From positions 1 through 64,000 of the forward strand of contig JBAIAA010000789.1 of the NCBI GenBank assembly GCA_037893245.1: 64,000 nt of DNA, in the 5' to 3' direction. The translations under genes were made by a program, and so were the position numbers. The notes beneath the pieces were generated by a model. It did no database searches, was not told the origin of the DNA, and was given only the letters and a program-made list of their open reading frames with translations. Source of the DNA: Crossaster papposus (taxonomy: Eukaryota; Echinodermata; Asteroidea; Velatida; Solasteridae). Of the stretch, positions 1-10,720 are shown piece by piece (the first letter of the stretch is position 1; every line of letters starts with the position of its first letter).

Positions 1-8
1 AAAACTAG

Positions 9-193
9 GATTAGGATGTGGGTTAGGGTTAGTGTTTGGGTTAGGGTATAATATAGGGTATATTGGGTTGAAATTTCAACCCCGGAAAAAAATTATGGTT
101 AAAATGGGAGCATTTTGAAAAACGTGCTCGACTTTCTAACCATTTTGTACACGAGAACAAAGCCATGTCTCCACAGTGATACAAAAATGCGAA
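9..193 (+). repeat. Dispersed repeat with degenerate telomere-like start, copy 1
   Basis: This ~185 bp block is almost identical to 39827-40011. Both copies open with degenerate GGGTTAGGG-type sequence and then share the same single-copy-looking body, ending at the same point next to unrelated DNA. That makes it a dispersed element of unknown class. It has no terminal inverted repeat that I can see and no believable coding capacity. Confidence 0.75.
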
Positions 194-205
194 TGCATAC
201 ATACA

Positions 206-1358
206 TGTGTACACATACTATTCAGGCACTGATGCAACTTGGAAGTTTACAACAAAAACAAGGACATTCCAGTATTTACAAGATTGTGTACGTATGTACA
301 GTGTTTTTCAATTTCCAATGGCATAAATGTTAAGTGAAAAACAAGGAAATCAGTCAGCTAATCTGAGGAAAAGTTGCATTGCTGACTATTTATTAGTTAA
401 TGTAGAATTAATTGTAGACAGTTGTGGGGAGGAGGGGTTGGTGGGGTTCATTTTCTGGAGAGGAAATTAAATTGCTTTATTTTAAACCAAAAAAATGTGG
501 GGGGGGGGGGGGGGGTACTGATCAAGGCGTACAAAATTGGCAGGGCAGTTGGGGGCGGTACTGCAGCAGGGGTAACTTCAGACTTGTTTGGTTTGTGCCG
601 GCATCACAACAATCCAAAGCTGTGAAATGAATCTATTTACTGGTAACAGTGTCTATCAAGGGCAGTTCAACAGAAAAACAGCACTGTAAATTACATTGTC
701 AGATGGTCGGTGCTGGGACATGTTTTTTTACTGGTGAATTTATCAGATTCCTGGGGTGGCCAAGAAAACTGAGCTGTGAAACTTTACATGAGTCTGCAGC
801 GAGCCGAGATCTGCAAGTATCATGTGAGCTCACAAAAAATAATCACAGGGCAAAAAAAAAAGACAATTGTAAACATTTTGGTATTTTTACAGGAATCTGT
901 TTAAAACCCTTGGTAACAAAATAATTTGAATATTTGTAATTATGCTTACAATGCTTTTCATCATATCCATACCCTACCGGTAGCTCAAAGCATTATACAA
1001 TTAATAACCCTGTTCACCAGGCATACCAGACAACACCACAGCCGATTTCAGCAAAGTCCCGATCGGCTTTCACTCTCACAGGTACATCAATACTCCTGGG
1101 TAGAGAGAGGCAACATGTGCATATAATGAAGTGTTTCAACACCAAGGACCATTGTACACGAGTCAAACACCTTAATCACAGCAAATTTAAAGAGTTGATA
1201 CTACCTTTAATAGCAAGATTTGAATGCGAGTCACAGTTTCATAATAGTTTATCTGTTCTGTGGGATTGGGTCAGATACTGCAGCTAACCCCTGGTAATGT
1301 GTATACTTCAACAGTCTTTAGTAGGATTCGAACCTAGCTCTAAACGTTGCATAGCTCT
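206..1358 (+). repeat. Segmental duplication, copy A (partner 2357-3978)
   Basis: The same ordered sequence recurs at 2357-3978, about 2.15 kb downstream, with scattered substitutions and small indels. Copy A lacks two blocks present in copy B: about 180 bp near 2700-2870 and the element at 3428-3713. It contains a 17-base G run at 499-515. Open frames here are short and are not conserved as frames between the copies, so no gene is called. Confidence 0.8.
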
Positions 1359-1659
1359 TGAATTGCATGCACACTGTAGGCACCGACTGTACGTCCTTGC
1401 CATTCAATCTGAATCCAGTCCTAGGCTAAGATTACCCCCCAGCCAGGAGCGCGAGTAATGAGTTATGAACCGAGTCACACTGTACTTGTTCAGAACTTGT
1501 TCAGAACTACTTATTTATCAGTTTTCCTTTACTTAGGCTGTCTCTATGGGAACCGCCTCCATAAATTTTTTAAAATGTGCCTTGTACCTTTATTATTTAA
1601 ATTCTCCCATGATGAAACGCAAGAAAACCAATCCTAGAAGGGCCATGGCCTATGTACAT

Positions 1660-1960
1660 GTAGTGGTGTGATCTGTGGTATTGCGTGGTCTGCAAGTAAT
1701 TCTGCAGGTGGTGGGTTCGAGCCCAGCCTGGGCTAAGGCACTTCTACACCTAATATGGGTAGAGGCATTATTAATGCCTTGCAGTGGACTATGTAGTTAC
1801 TCATCCCAACTCTATTCATACTGTGAAGAGATCAGATTGTCTTGTTTCAGTGTGAGGGGCTGGTTCTTCCAAACTTTCCTCTGTAACCCACATCTTATGT
1901 GGCCTTGTGAAGGGCGATCAACAAAAACTCAACATGTATTTCAATTTTCCATCACATGAC
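1660..1960 (+). repeat. Possible tRNA-derived SINE
   Basis: A polymerase III B-box-like sequence (GGTTCGAGCCC) lies at about 1713-1723. It is preceded by tRNA-like stem sequence (GTGGTCTGCAAGTA) and followed by about 240 bp of unrelated tail. This is the architecture of a tRNA-derived SINE, but only one copy is clear in the window and the A box is weak. Confidence 0.35.
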
Positions 1961-2249
1961 ATTAATGAGCACCATTGAATACAATTGAAGTGGCATAATG
2001 TACATTTTAGCACAGTGACCCAGTGACAAACTTTGCCAAGAGATTCCCAGGGTTAAAACTAGGTGAAAGTGCAAAAAAACAAGCATTGCTGGTTTTTCTA
2101 GGGGAAAGCTATAACCTGCATGGGCCAGAAACCTTTGTACTTTCTTTGTTTGAAATCGTTATTTGATAATGCTGCTACATGAATTACACATAGTACAGTT
2201 AGCAACACTTTCTCCTTTCAAAGTTTTCCACTAAAATGTAGATTTACCG

Positions 2250-2296
2250 AGGGGGAGGGGGAGGGGGAGGGGGAGGGGGAGGGGGAGGGGGAGGGC
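2250..2296 (+). repeat. GAGGGG simple repeat
   Basis: About eight tandem hexamers of the form GAGGGG, followed closely by C-runs. The G-rich strand has G-quadruplex potential. Confidence 0.9.
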
Positions 2297-2356
2297 AGAG
2301 GGGAATTAACTACCCCCCCTCCCCCCCCCTTCTTGAAAGCTACATATGTACAGTAT

Positions 2357-3978
2357 GTGTACACATACTATTCAGGCACTGATGCAACTTGGAAGTTTAC
2401 AACAAAAACAAGGAAATTCCAGTATTTACAAGATTGTGTACGTACATGTATGTACAGTGTTTTTCAATTTCTAATGGCATAAATGTTAAGTGACAAACAA
2501 AGAAATCAGTCAGCTAATCTGAGGAAAAGTTGCATTGCTGACTATTCATTAGTTAATGTAGAATTCACTGGAGACAGTTGTGGGGAGGAGGGGTTGGTGG
2601 GGTTCATTTTCTGGAGAGGGAATTAAATTGCTTTAAATAAAAGAGGATTTTTTGGGGGGAGGGGGGTGAGGAGCGGGGTACTGATCGAGGCGTACATTTA
2701 TGCCTGCTTGTTTCCCGTCTCTTCAGGCTCCGCTTACACCCGCCCTGCCTATGCCCTAGTCCCTAGTCCATCCATTTTTTAAACTTGCAACAAAAAGCAA
2801 GTGTTGCACCTTTAGGGCTGTGACCCATCAGTGCATTACTGCATTGGTAGTTTGGAGTGGGTACAAGGGGAAATGGGCAGGGCAGTTTGGGGCGGTACTG
2901 CAGCAGGGGCAACTTCAGACTTGTTTCGTTTGTGCCGGCATCACAAAAATCCAAAGCTGTGAAATGAATCTATTTACTGGTAACAGTGTCTATCAAGGGC
3001 AGTTCAACAGAAAAACAGCACTGTAAATTACATTGTCAGATGGTCGGTGCTGGGACATGTTTTTTTACTGCTGAATTTATCAGATCCCTGGGGTGGCCCA
3101 GAAAACTGAGCTGTGAACATTTACATGAGTCTGCAGCGAGCTGAGATCTGCAAATATCATGTGAGCTCACAAAAAATAATCACAGGGCAAAAAAAAAAGA
3201 CAATTGTAAACATTTTGGTATCTTTACAGGAATCTGTTTAAAACCCTTGGCAACAAAATAATTTGAATATTTGTAATTATGCTTACAGCGCTTTTCATCA
3301 TATCCATACCCTAGCTCAAAGCATTTTACAATTATTACTCCTGTTCACCATGCATACGAGACAACACTACAGCCGATCTCAGCACAGTCCCGATCGACCT
3401 TCACTCTCACAGGGACATCAATTATTTTCGTACATGGCGTTATAGGGACACTCTATAGGGTTCGTGAGCTGAGGGAAATCTCTCTAAACTTAAACTCAGA
3501 AAATTCTTTCGACCTAAATTGTTCAACATCACCCTAACTTTTTCGTCTTCACCATTTTTTTTCATTATACACTAAGCCAATTCTACCTATAGACCATTTT
3601 ACTGGAGAGCCAAAATGCTGTGGGGACAGAAAAATGTCCCCACAACTCGATCAGCTTTTTCCAAACAAAATAACCTGTCCCCACAACTAGGTGTATGCTT
3701 GAGCCCAATTATACTCCTGGGTAGAGAGAGGCAATTATAATGAAGTGTTTCGACACCAAGGACCATTGTACATGAGTCAAACACCTTAACCACAGCAAAT
3801 TTAAAGAGTTGATACTAACTTTAAAAGCAAGATTCAAACGCGAGTCACAGTTTCATAATAGTTTATCTGTTCTGTGGGATTGGGTCAGATATACTGCAGC
3901 TAACCCCTGGTAATGTGTATACTTCAACAGTCTTTAGAAGGATTTGAACCTAGCTCTAAAAGTTTCATAGCTCTTTTC
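2357..3978 (+). repeat. Segmental duplication, copy B (partner 206-1358)
   Basis: Diverged tandem copy of 206-1358 in the same order and orientation. It carries two extra blocks relative to copy A: about 180 bp near 2700-2870 and a ~285 bp element at 3428-3713. Both copies end in a tRNA-tail-like motif (GGATTYGAACC, at about 1327 and 3942). Confidence 0.8.
3428..3713 (+). mobile_element. MITE-like insertion within duplication copy B
   Basis: This block interrupts copy B; the matching place in copy A (near 1090) reads straight through, giving a natural empty site. A short CAATTA-like direct repeat flanks it. A reverse-complement relative lies at 5070-5330. It is non-coding. Confidence 0.6.
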
Positions 3979-3979
3979 G

Positions 3980-5070
3980 TGCAACAGGATTTGTTTACCT
4001 CCGACTTCAACCCTATGTCGTTTCAATCTGGCTTTGTGCAAACTATTTATTACTATTTTCAACCCAGGGCGAGAGTTTCAATATGGGTTGAAAATGTCGA
4101 CGTTCATAGCGGGATTCGAACCTACCAAATAATGCAGTTTCTTTTCTTCTCCTTTTTTTTTTGTGGGGGCTTGAGGTTCCAATGTCTTAGAATACCAAAC
4201 CATCAGTCAATCAGTAACGTGCATCTAGCACTTTGCTGGGATTGGAACCTGTCACAAGGGATGAGGAATAAACACTTTTAAGCTACAATCTGAAAACTCT
4301 TCAAATAGTTACACATCACTTGTTCATGCATATGAAATATATACATGTATTTGTTTAAGTTTTTTCTTTCCAAATTATATCTTTTTGTTCTAGATTTCAG
4401 GAAAAGGAGGTGTGGGGGGGGGGGGGGGGGGGGTTCCCCACACCCTGCTTCCTTGTCTAGCAAGCTTCACAACTTGTGCAAAGTTATGCCCAAATACAGA
4501 ATCGAGCAAGCTAGTTCCGTTTCCCAGGTACTTAAAACAAATTGAGTAAAATAAAAGAATTGATTGGGGGGGGGGGGGGGGGGGGGGGAGGTAGGGACAA
4601 GTTCAGATTGAAAACCCAGATCTGGCCATTTACACAAACAGGATGCCTGGTATCGTTATTTGAAGAAAACAATTGGCCAAACACGGATGTCGGATGTGCA
4701 GGGCTCGTTTTAGTTTCCGTGTAGGCATCGAAAGTTCACTAAAAGAGGAACAGGGCAAGGTCTATCCGGGAAGAGGAACAGATCGTACCATCTAGATACT
4801 CTAACCCAGTTGATCTGATGCCAACATTCGTTACCATTGCTTAACCGCGCGTGTGTTTAAAGTATGGGAGTTGTAGCTCCACCTACAACTAGTATACAAG
4901 GGCCAACTGGGGGCGGGTTTATCATTCGACCAATCACAGATGTTGGATGCTGCCATCTGTGATTGACCAATGAACATGCAGATGTGCAAATGTATGGTAC
5001 TTCTGTTTGGAGATGTTAACTACACAATACAAATTACATACATACATATACAATGTACATACATGTATAG
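3980..5070. other. Intergenic spacer with tRNA-tail-like motifs and G runs
   Basis: No gene is supported. Motifs resembling the T-arm of tRNA in reverse (GGATTCGAACC, GGATTGGAACC) occur near 4111 and 4239. Uninterrupted G runs of 20 and 23 bases lie at 4414-4433 and 4566-4588. Confidence 0.6.
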
Positions 5071-5330
5071 GAAGGCATACACCAAATTATGGGGACACTT
5101 TCTTTTGTTTGAAAAAATGTGACATAACTTGTGGGGACGTTTTGTGTCTCCATAACATTTTGGGTCTCCAGTAAAAGGTCTAGGTGTAGAATGAAGGAAA
5201 ATGGAGAAGTCAAATTAGAGTGATGTTGAACATTTTAGGTTGAAAGAATTTTCAGAGTTTGAGTTTAGAACGATTTTCCTTAAGCACATGAACCCTATGG
5301 AATGTCCCCATAACGTCATGTACGGAAAGA
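5070..5330 (-). mobile_element. Second copy of the 3428-3713 element, inverted
   Basis: The reverse complement of this stretch aligns along its length with 3428-3713, with the same internal landmarks: a 'GTCCCCACAA' block and 'CAACATCAC'. Two copies in opposite orientation, 1.6 kb apart, indicate a dispersed non-autonomous element. Confidence 0.65.
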
Positions 5331-5528
5331 ACGTGTACACACATGTACTGATCATGCATAAATGTGGGGTATTTTATGATCACCAATTGAACTGGTGTTT
5401 TGGTTTATACATAAAGTATGTGTACGTGTATTTAAATAACATACATACTGGGGATGTACTTGTATTTGAAAATAAAGAGCATACGACTAAACACGAGTTA
5501 TACGTGAATTAAATTAAAACCCTTTTAG

Positions 5529-5915
5529 AGGGATCGTATACGTTTGGTAATTACTCCAAAAATAAATGGCAATAAAAACTTACTTGGTAAGAAGTACAGC
5601 AGCTTTGGATAGTATAATGCATTTTTAGAAACTGTTCACTTCGAAATACTGTGGTTATGGACAAAGATATCACTTTTTATCCCCAAAAATTTGAATCTGA
5701 GAAGCGTTACTGCAGTGACGTTTCTCAGACTGTGTATTCCAATGCAGATTATTTTTCCTGTGTCAACATAACTGCTCTAGATTTTCGCCAATATCTCAAA
5801 ATCGCTACCACCTTTTGAAATAAATTTGTTACAGGTTAGTTTTATGGTAGATATCTATAGCTATATAGGATTGAAACAAACAATGGGTTCTAATTACCAA
5901 ACGTATACGATCCCT
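5529..5915 (+). mobile_element. 387-bp TTAA-site MITE, copy 1
   Basis: The ends are terminal inverted repeats (AGGGATCGTATACGTTTGGT and its complement). The right flank is TTAA and the left is TTAG, a mutated TTAA. It is the same length as copies at 54852-55238 and 61273-61659. TTAA target duplication is typical of piggyBac and Kolobok elements. It has no transposase ORF, so it is non-autonomous. This copy is clearly diverged from the other two. Confidence 0.85.
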
Positions 5916-5919
5916 TTAA

Positions 5920-8759
5920 AGATTTGCGTCAAACTTCTCACAGATTTGATCCTTAGTGCTTACTGGGGACAAGCAGCATTTTTGTAAGTGGCCATTTTCT
6001 GTGACATTTTGGGGGATAAGTGTGGAAGGTCATGGGGGATCGATGTGCAGACATTTCGTACAGCCGTAAAAAGGGCTCTTGCTTGGACCCTAATCACCCG
6101 ATCATGTCCAAATGTTTAAAAAAGTGATATTTTTTCACGCAAAGGCATGCTATGCGTGGATATATGGCACGCTGGTGTACATGTACTACAGTACAGAGCT
6201 TTGAGCGCTGGTCAACGTGCCAAGTTTGGTTGAACAAATAAATACACAATATGTTTTTGCTGATTTTTACTTAAAAAGTCTTAGTTAAACATTTAAATTA
6301 GAAAAAAAACATAAAAGTATTTGTTTTGGTTATATTTCTTTTGTGTGTGTATTACTAGTATTAAGTAAAAAGAAGTCGTTTTCAAAAAAAGTCATTTGAA
6401 ATAGAAAATAAAACCGACCACCAAAAAAATATGTTGCGAAAGTTTAAAACGCGCGCGCAGGTGTTAAAAATGCGCTCGACACATGCAGTGCACAGTACCC
6501 ACTGGCCGGGGCTGTTCCTTGCTCTATGCCTGGTACGATCGCCCCATCTTAAAATTCCACTTTCTGAAAACCATGCACACAGCCATCTCTCCCATAACCT
6601 GAATAAGTATCCCTGACCGACCCATGTCTCTTTAGAAATTGGAAACAATTGTTTTCAGGACCTCTTTTAGGGACAACTATTTGGGGGTTTTAATTTTTAA
6701 TGCAGAGTTTTCACTCACCACGTAAAGTCAAATTCCAAAGTGACTCTGTTTATAAATGATTGGAGGCGCTGTTTTCTGTTCAAGTTTAGCATGTGCATCG
6801 ATTGGCCATGTACCCGACAATAGAGGGTGCTCTATACGACTGCCGGTCTACGGCTCTGCTGCCGGTCAGCGTAGTTTTTTCCTTAGATTGGTAAAGGTAA
6901 CTGAACGTTTCTACATCCCTCGCGTCACAATAACGCTGAAATATATTGTTATTGCTCAGTCGAGTACGAAAAACAACTTCCTTCGACCTCTCACAGTAGC
7001 CAAGTAGATACTTGGTAGTATGTTATAAATTGTAAGATTGGTCTTTAAGTTTATTGTTAAGATTATTAATAAGTATTTTTGAGGAGGTGGATGTTTTAGT
7101 GCACGTTGAAGTCCTGTACTAGTTGACTTTTTAATAATCTGTCAATTATATTTTTCGCAAGATTGCAAAAGCGATTTTTCAAAAACAACGCGGCGATTCA
7201 ACTCAAAACTTTATGCGATTTTCGAATCATACATTTTAAGAAAACAAATTGAAATACTAATCCCTAGAGTCACACGAAGTTTCAAAATTCAAAGAAAGAA
7301 GTTGTGTCCAAATGTTGAATGTATTATAACAAGATTGACCCACACGGAGAGATTATTGTATATCGGTTTTTTTAATAAACAAATGGTATCACAATAAAAG
7401 TCAATATAAATCACTTTGAAATACTTTAAAGTGCTCCATCTGATGTCAACTTTAATAGAAACAAATGTAGACAATTCCTACAAGTTGTAAAACTGTTCTC
7501 ATTGATTTCACTACGATTGGATCTTTACCATTTATTAAACGGCCCACACTTTCATTCCGTTTATAAAGTGAGTTTCGTGGATGCAATAAAATAATTCTGG
7601 TTACAAATAATACACTAGTTGTTAAGTCTTTAAATCAATTTTGGGCTTTAAATTATACATCCAATTTTGCTTTTTCTATTATTGTGGGCAGCTTTCCGTT
7701 TTAGAAAATGAGTTAAAACTAAGTTGTTCTCAAGTAACAGTACATAAACACGTTTCAAAAATGGTGGTAAATGTTTTTCCTAATCACTAGAATGAGGTTT
7801 TGTCCTTTGTTCATAGCCAGTCAATCGTTACTTATCAATAAATCTTGCAGATTATGATGTTAATAACAATGCAACCTTGTAGTAAACATTAATTATTCCA
7901 TAATTATAGACTTTTTCGGAGCACATGTGATCTGTTACAGTTTTCATGTTAATTTCAACGTTTGATCAAATTAACAAAACAATAGTTTCGAAAAATTAAA
8001 TTATTTCAGCTGCCAAACTGAGGAGAAAAGGCAATCAAATTCAATCATTTATAAACTTCTTTGATCAAATTAACAAAACAATAATTTCGAAACAAATTAA
8101 TTATTTCAGCTGCCAAACTGAGAAAAAAGGGCAATCAAATTCAATCATTAAAAAATTTCTTTGACATAATAGTAATACATACACCGGATTGATTTAATTA
8201 ACATATAATCTGCACTGGACAAAGAGGGAACATATGCATGAGGCTCAGAAGAAAACAATGTGTTAACGCCCCACAATCATCCGGGGAAAAAGGTAAGAAA
8301 TATATTTGATTTTGCAACTTATTTGTTTAATACTTACTTTGCTAGTTTTAAGCTATATGTATAAATTATTTGTATAATTATTATTATAATAAGGTTATTC
8401 TGTATAATTAACCCGTTTAATTGATTACACAATAACCGAAGAAGTGTGTATGTGGCATTAAAAATTAGGTCGGCAATTTCGCCTAAAAGTCCAGGTGGGC
8501 CAGGTTATAATCATAAACCATTTTTTGACTGAAAGCCCAAGCATTCTGGATGCATAACATGATGTCACTACTTTGTTGCGAATATTTTAATTCCTTCAAA
8601 TTGTATGGCTTTAACAAAATATTTTGCTCTTCACTATAACTGTCAAAAACTGTCAGACAAGCATACTATTTAAAACTATATCTATATAGCCATACTATAG
8701 TTAAATACATTCGATTTTAGAAAGTCAACAACACAATGCTCAGTATGTTTGGTATTTTG
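5920..8759. other. Gene-free AT-rich spacer
   Basis: Both strands lack any frame with recognisable protein similarity or codon structure. Apart from the 99-bp tandem duplication at 7962-8158 I see nothing specific. Confidence 0.55.
7962..8158 (+). repeat. Tandem duplication of a 99-bp unit
   Basis: The sequence beginning TTGATCAAATTAACAAAACA at 7962 recurs at 8061 with a few substitutions; two units only. Confidence 0.85.
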
Positions 8760-9596
8760 TTATTCGGGGTACAGAAGAAAGCCACTGAATGATATTAAGG
8801 GAATGGTGGATTCACTATACGCCCTACCGAACATGGTAAGCCACACAGTGTCTCCTCGCTGCAGAACCAGCACGGCGCTCCCAGACACCTGCTGTCGGTG
8901 ACTTGGATCACTGCTATGGCCAGTGACAACAGCGTCGCCGTTCTTCTGGAGATGAACGGTCAGGATTCTGCTGGAAGAATATTTACACACAGAAAACGTA
9001 AACACGTAGGTGCCCGGCACAGTACACGTGAACGTGGCGGTCTCGAGATCGAAGCTGGTACCCGGCAGAAGCGTCTCGGTCTGCTCGAAGGGCAAACGGG
9101 TGTCGTGACTCGTAGAGGTATCAGAGTGGCTCGTCCTCACCGCGGTGAATGCTACCCGCTTGGAGTCGTCTGGTGTCTCCCCTGGCTCACCCTTCTGACC
9201 TTTGACACCAGTCTGACCAGAATTTCCTACTAAGCCTGCTGGACCTCTTGGACCTATCTTGCCAGGCTGGCCTATCCCATCGTCACCTTTAGGCCCAGCG
9301 TTCCCAGGTGCTCCCCGCTCACCCAATGGACCGATTGGTCCGATCTCACCATTTTGACCTGGCTGACCTGCGTCGCCCTTTGACCCCGGCTGGCCGTAGG
9401 GTCCCATCGGTCCGACCTGACCAGGTAAACCTGGTATGCCAGGTGTGGCAGCAGGTCCCTGGCAGCACATCGGACACGCCCGAGACGAAGGACCATCACC
9501 GTCCAAGGCAACCGGCCCAGTGACGGAAGTTCGGACCGTGACAGAGTTACCCAGAAGGAGGGCGATTGAACAAACGATGGCCACGAAGATCTTCAT
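8760..9596 (-). CDS. Secreted C1q-domain, collagen-like protein
   Basis: A 278-residue protein encoded in one uninterrupted coding exon. It begins with a hydrophobic signal peptide (about residues 1-20) and a short linker with CPMCC cysteines that could link chains. A collagen-like Gly-X-Y stretch follows (about 54-143) with one interruption near GDDGIGQPG. The C-terminal globular C1q domain (about 147-278) opens with VAFTAVRT and ends FSGFLLYPE, the classic C1q terminal strand. The order signal-collagen-C1q is that of C1q/adiponectin-like proteins, which trimerise and act as extracellular recognition molecules. These families are greatly expanded in marine invertebrates, so a specific orthologue is not assigned. 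The start is the first ATG before the signal peptide. A likely acceptor (TTTTAG) ends 23 bases upstream of it, at 9620, so a separate 5' UTR exon is expected. Confidence 0.93.
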   Translation of the reverse strand: MKIFVAIVCSIALLLGNSVTVRTSVTGPVALDGDGPSSRACPMCCQGPAATPGIPGLPGQVGPMGPYGQPGSKGDAGQPGQNGEIGPIGPLGERGAPGNAGPKGDDGIGQPGKIGPRGPAGLVGNSGQTGVKGQKGEPGETPDDSKRVAFTAVRTSHSDTSTSHDTRLPFEQTETLLPGTSFDLETATFTCTVPGTYVFTFSVCKYSSSRILTVHLQKNGDAVVTGHSSDPSHRQQVSGSAVLVLQRGDTVWLTMFGRAYSESTIPLISFSGFLLYPE

Positions 9597-10230
9597 TCTG
9601 TACAGAATTTATGATTAAACTAAAACAAATGAGATGAGAACAGGTGAAAGAAATCAAGACTAAAGAAATAGGAAAGATAAAGACAAATATTTAGGTCAGC
9701 TAAAGTGGAGAATTGGTAATTAAACATAGCCACACCCACCTCGATGGTTTGTTCGTGAAGGCCAGGTCCGAAAAGAAATCACAAGGATTTCAGTGAGGTC
9801 TGAAAAACATACATATACGAACACAGGTGGTGTTAATTTGTATTTTTGTATTAGTATTAATGTAGATAAATTAGTGAGATACAAAAAAAAACAATTAATA
9901 ATGGTCATGTGATTATTACAAATTTGACAAGAAAAGCAGCCTTTTTAAGAACTAGATAAAAAAAAAACCAGTCAATATTTGGACAATTTTGTTTTGAAAG
10001 TGCACAATAGAGTAGGAGTGAAAATTGCCAGACAGACAGATTCCTCCTAAAGAATATCTTGGCTTTTAATTGTTTTTCCTAGTAAAAAGGTTAGTCTGGA
10101 ACTGGAATACTCTGGATCCATACCAACCTTTCAGACTGAGCTGTATTCCAATCATGTTTATCAGTAAAATTATGGAAGTATTTTAGTTCGTTATAATTGT
10201 TTAGAAAATGAGCAAATTTAATATTATATT

Positions 10231-10438
10231 TTGGCCCTTTACTGACGTGTACTCATTGTTGTTACGAGAGATTCCTAAAAACAAAATCACTGACTCAGGT
10301 AGGAGTCGAACCCACGGGCGCGACCTCCTGCCTTTTCGAGTTAGTTCGAGTCCCACCAAAGTCAGTGATTTTGTTGTTGAAACAATCCCTAGGAACAACA
10401 CTTGTTCCGAGTATAAATACACGTCCGTGAAGGCCCAA
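10231..10438. mobile_element. Foldback element containing tRNA T-arm-like sequence
   Basis: The two halves are imperfect inverted repeats. The ends read TTGGCCCTTTACTGACGTGT and the complement of TTGGGCCTTCACGGACGTGT, and further inward ACAAAATCACTGACT recurs in inverse. The centre carries a perfect B-box consensus on the minus strand (GGTTCGACTCC) and a similar GTTCGAGTCC on the plus strand. It lies in the predicted 5' intron of the C1q gene. Confidence 0.65.
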
Positions 10439-10544
10439 CAATTTATATTTACATCTCTCGACATAAATTCAATCTAAATAAAACAATTGAATGAGCAATG
10501 CAACAAATTTCTTTGAAGAAAAAAAGATACTTTCGAAGACTCAC

Positions 10545-10720
10545 CGAGCAAAATATTGTTGTTGCCGTCCGTTCGGGCTGTCTTCCGAAGTTGACGAGTT
10601 GCGGTCGTTGTGAGGAGTGAAGCGGCCGCTCCTGCCTTAAAAACTTGCCGTCGATTCCCCGAGCATTGACGTCAGGGGAACTTGGTCCGGTTTGTAATTG
10701 GCTCCTGCGCGCTGTCAATC
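10545..10720 (-). promoter_or_regulatory. Probable 5' UTR exon and promoter of the C1q gene
   Basis: On the minus strand a strong splice donor (CTCG then GTGAGT) ends a candidate exon at 10545. A matching acceptor lies just before the C1q start codon, at 9620, which would give a ~925 bp intron. Upstream is a GC-richer stretch with a perfect palindromic cyclic-AMP response element, TGACGTCA, at 10667-10674, and ATTGG (inverted CCAAT) sequences beyond. Linking this exon to the C1q gene is inference from orientation and splice signals; no transcript was available. Confidence 0.5.

Larger units (their letters stand above)
1361..2356. other. Intergenic spacer between duplication copies
   Basis: No gene is supported here. 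The stretch holds the SINE-like sequence at 1660-1960, a run of GAGGGG units at about 2250-2296 and otherwise AT-rich sequence. Confidence 0.6.

Noticed and set aside
8898..9618. Plus-strand frames opposite the C1q gene
   Set aside because: Shadows of the GC-rich collagen-coding strand.
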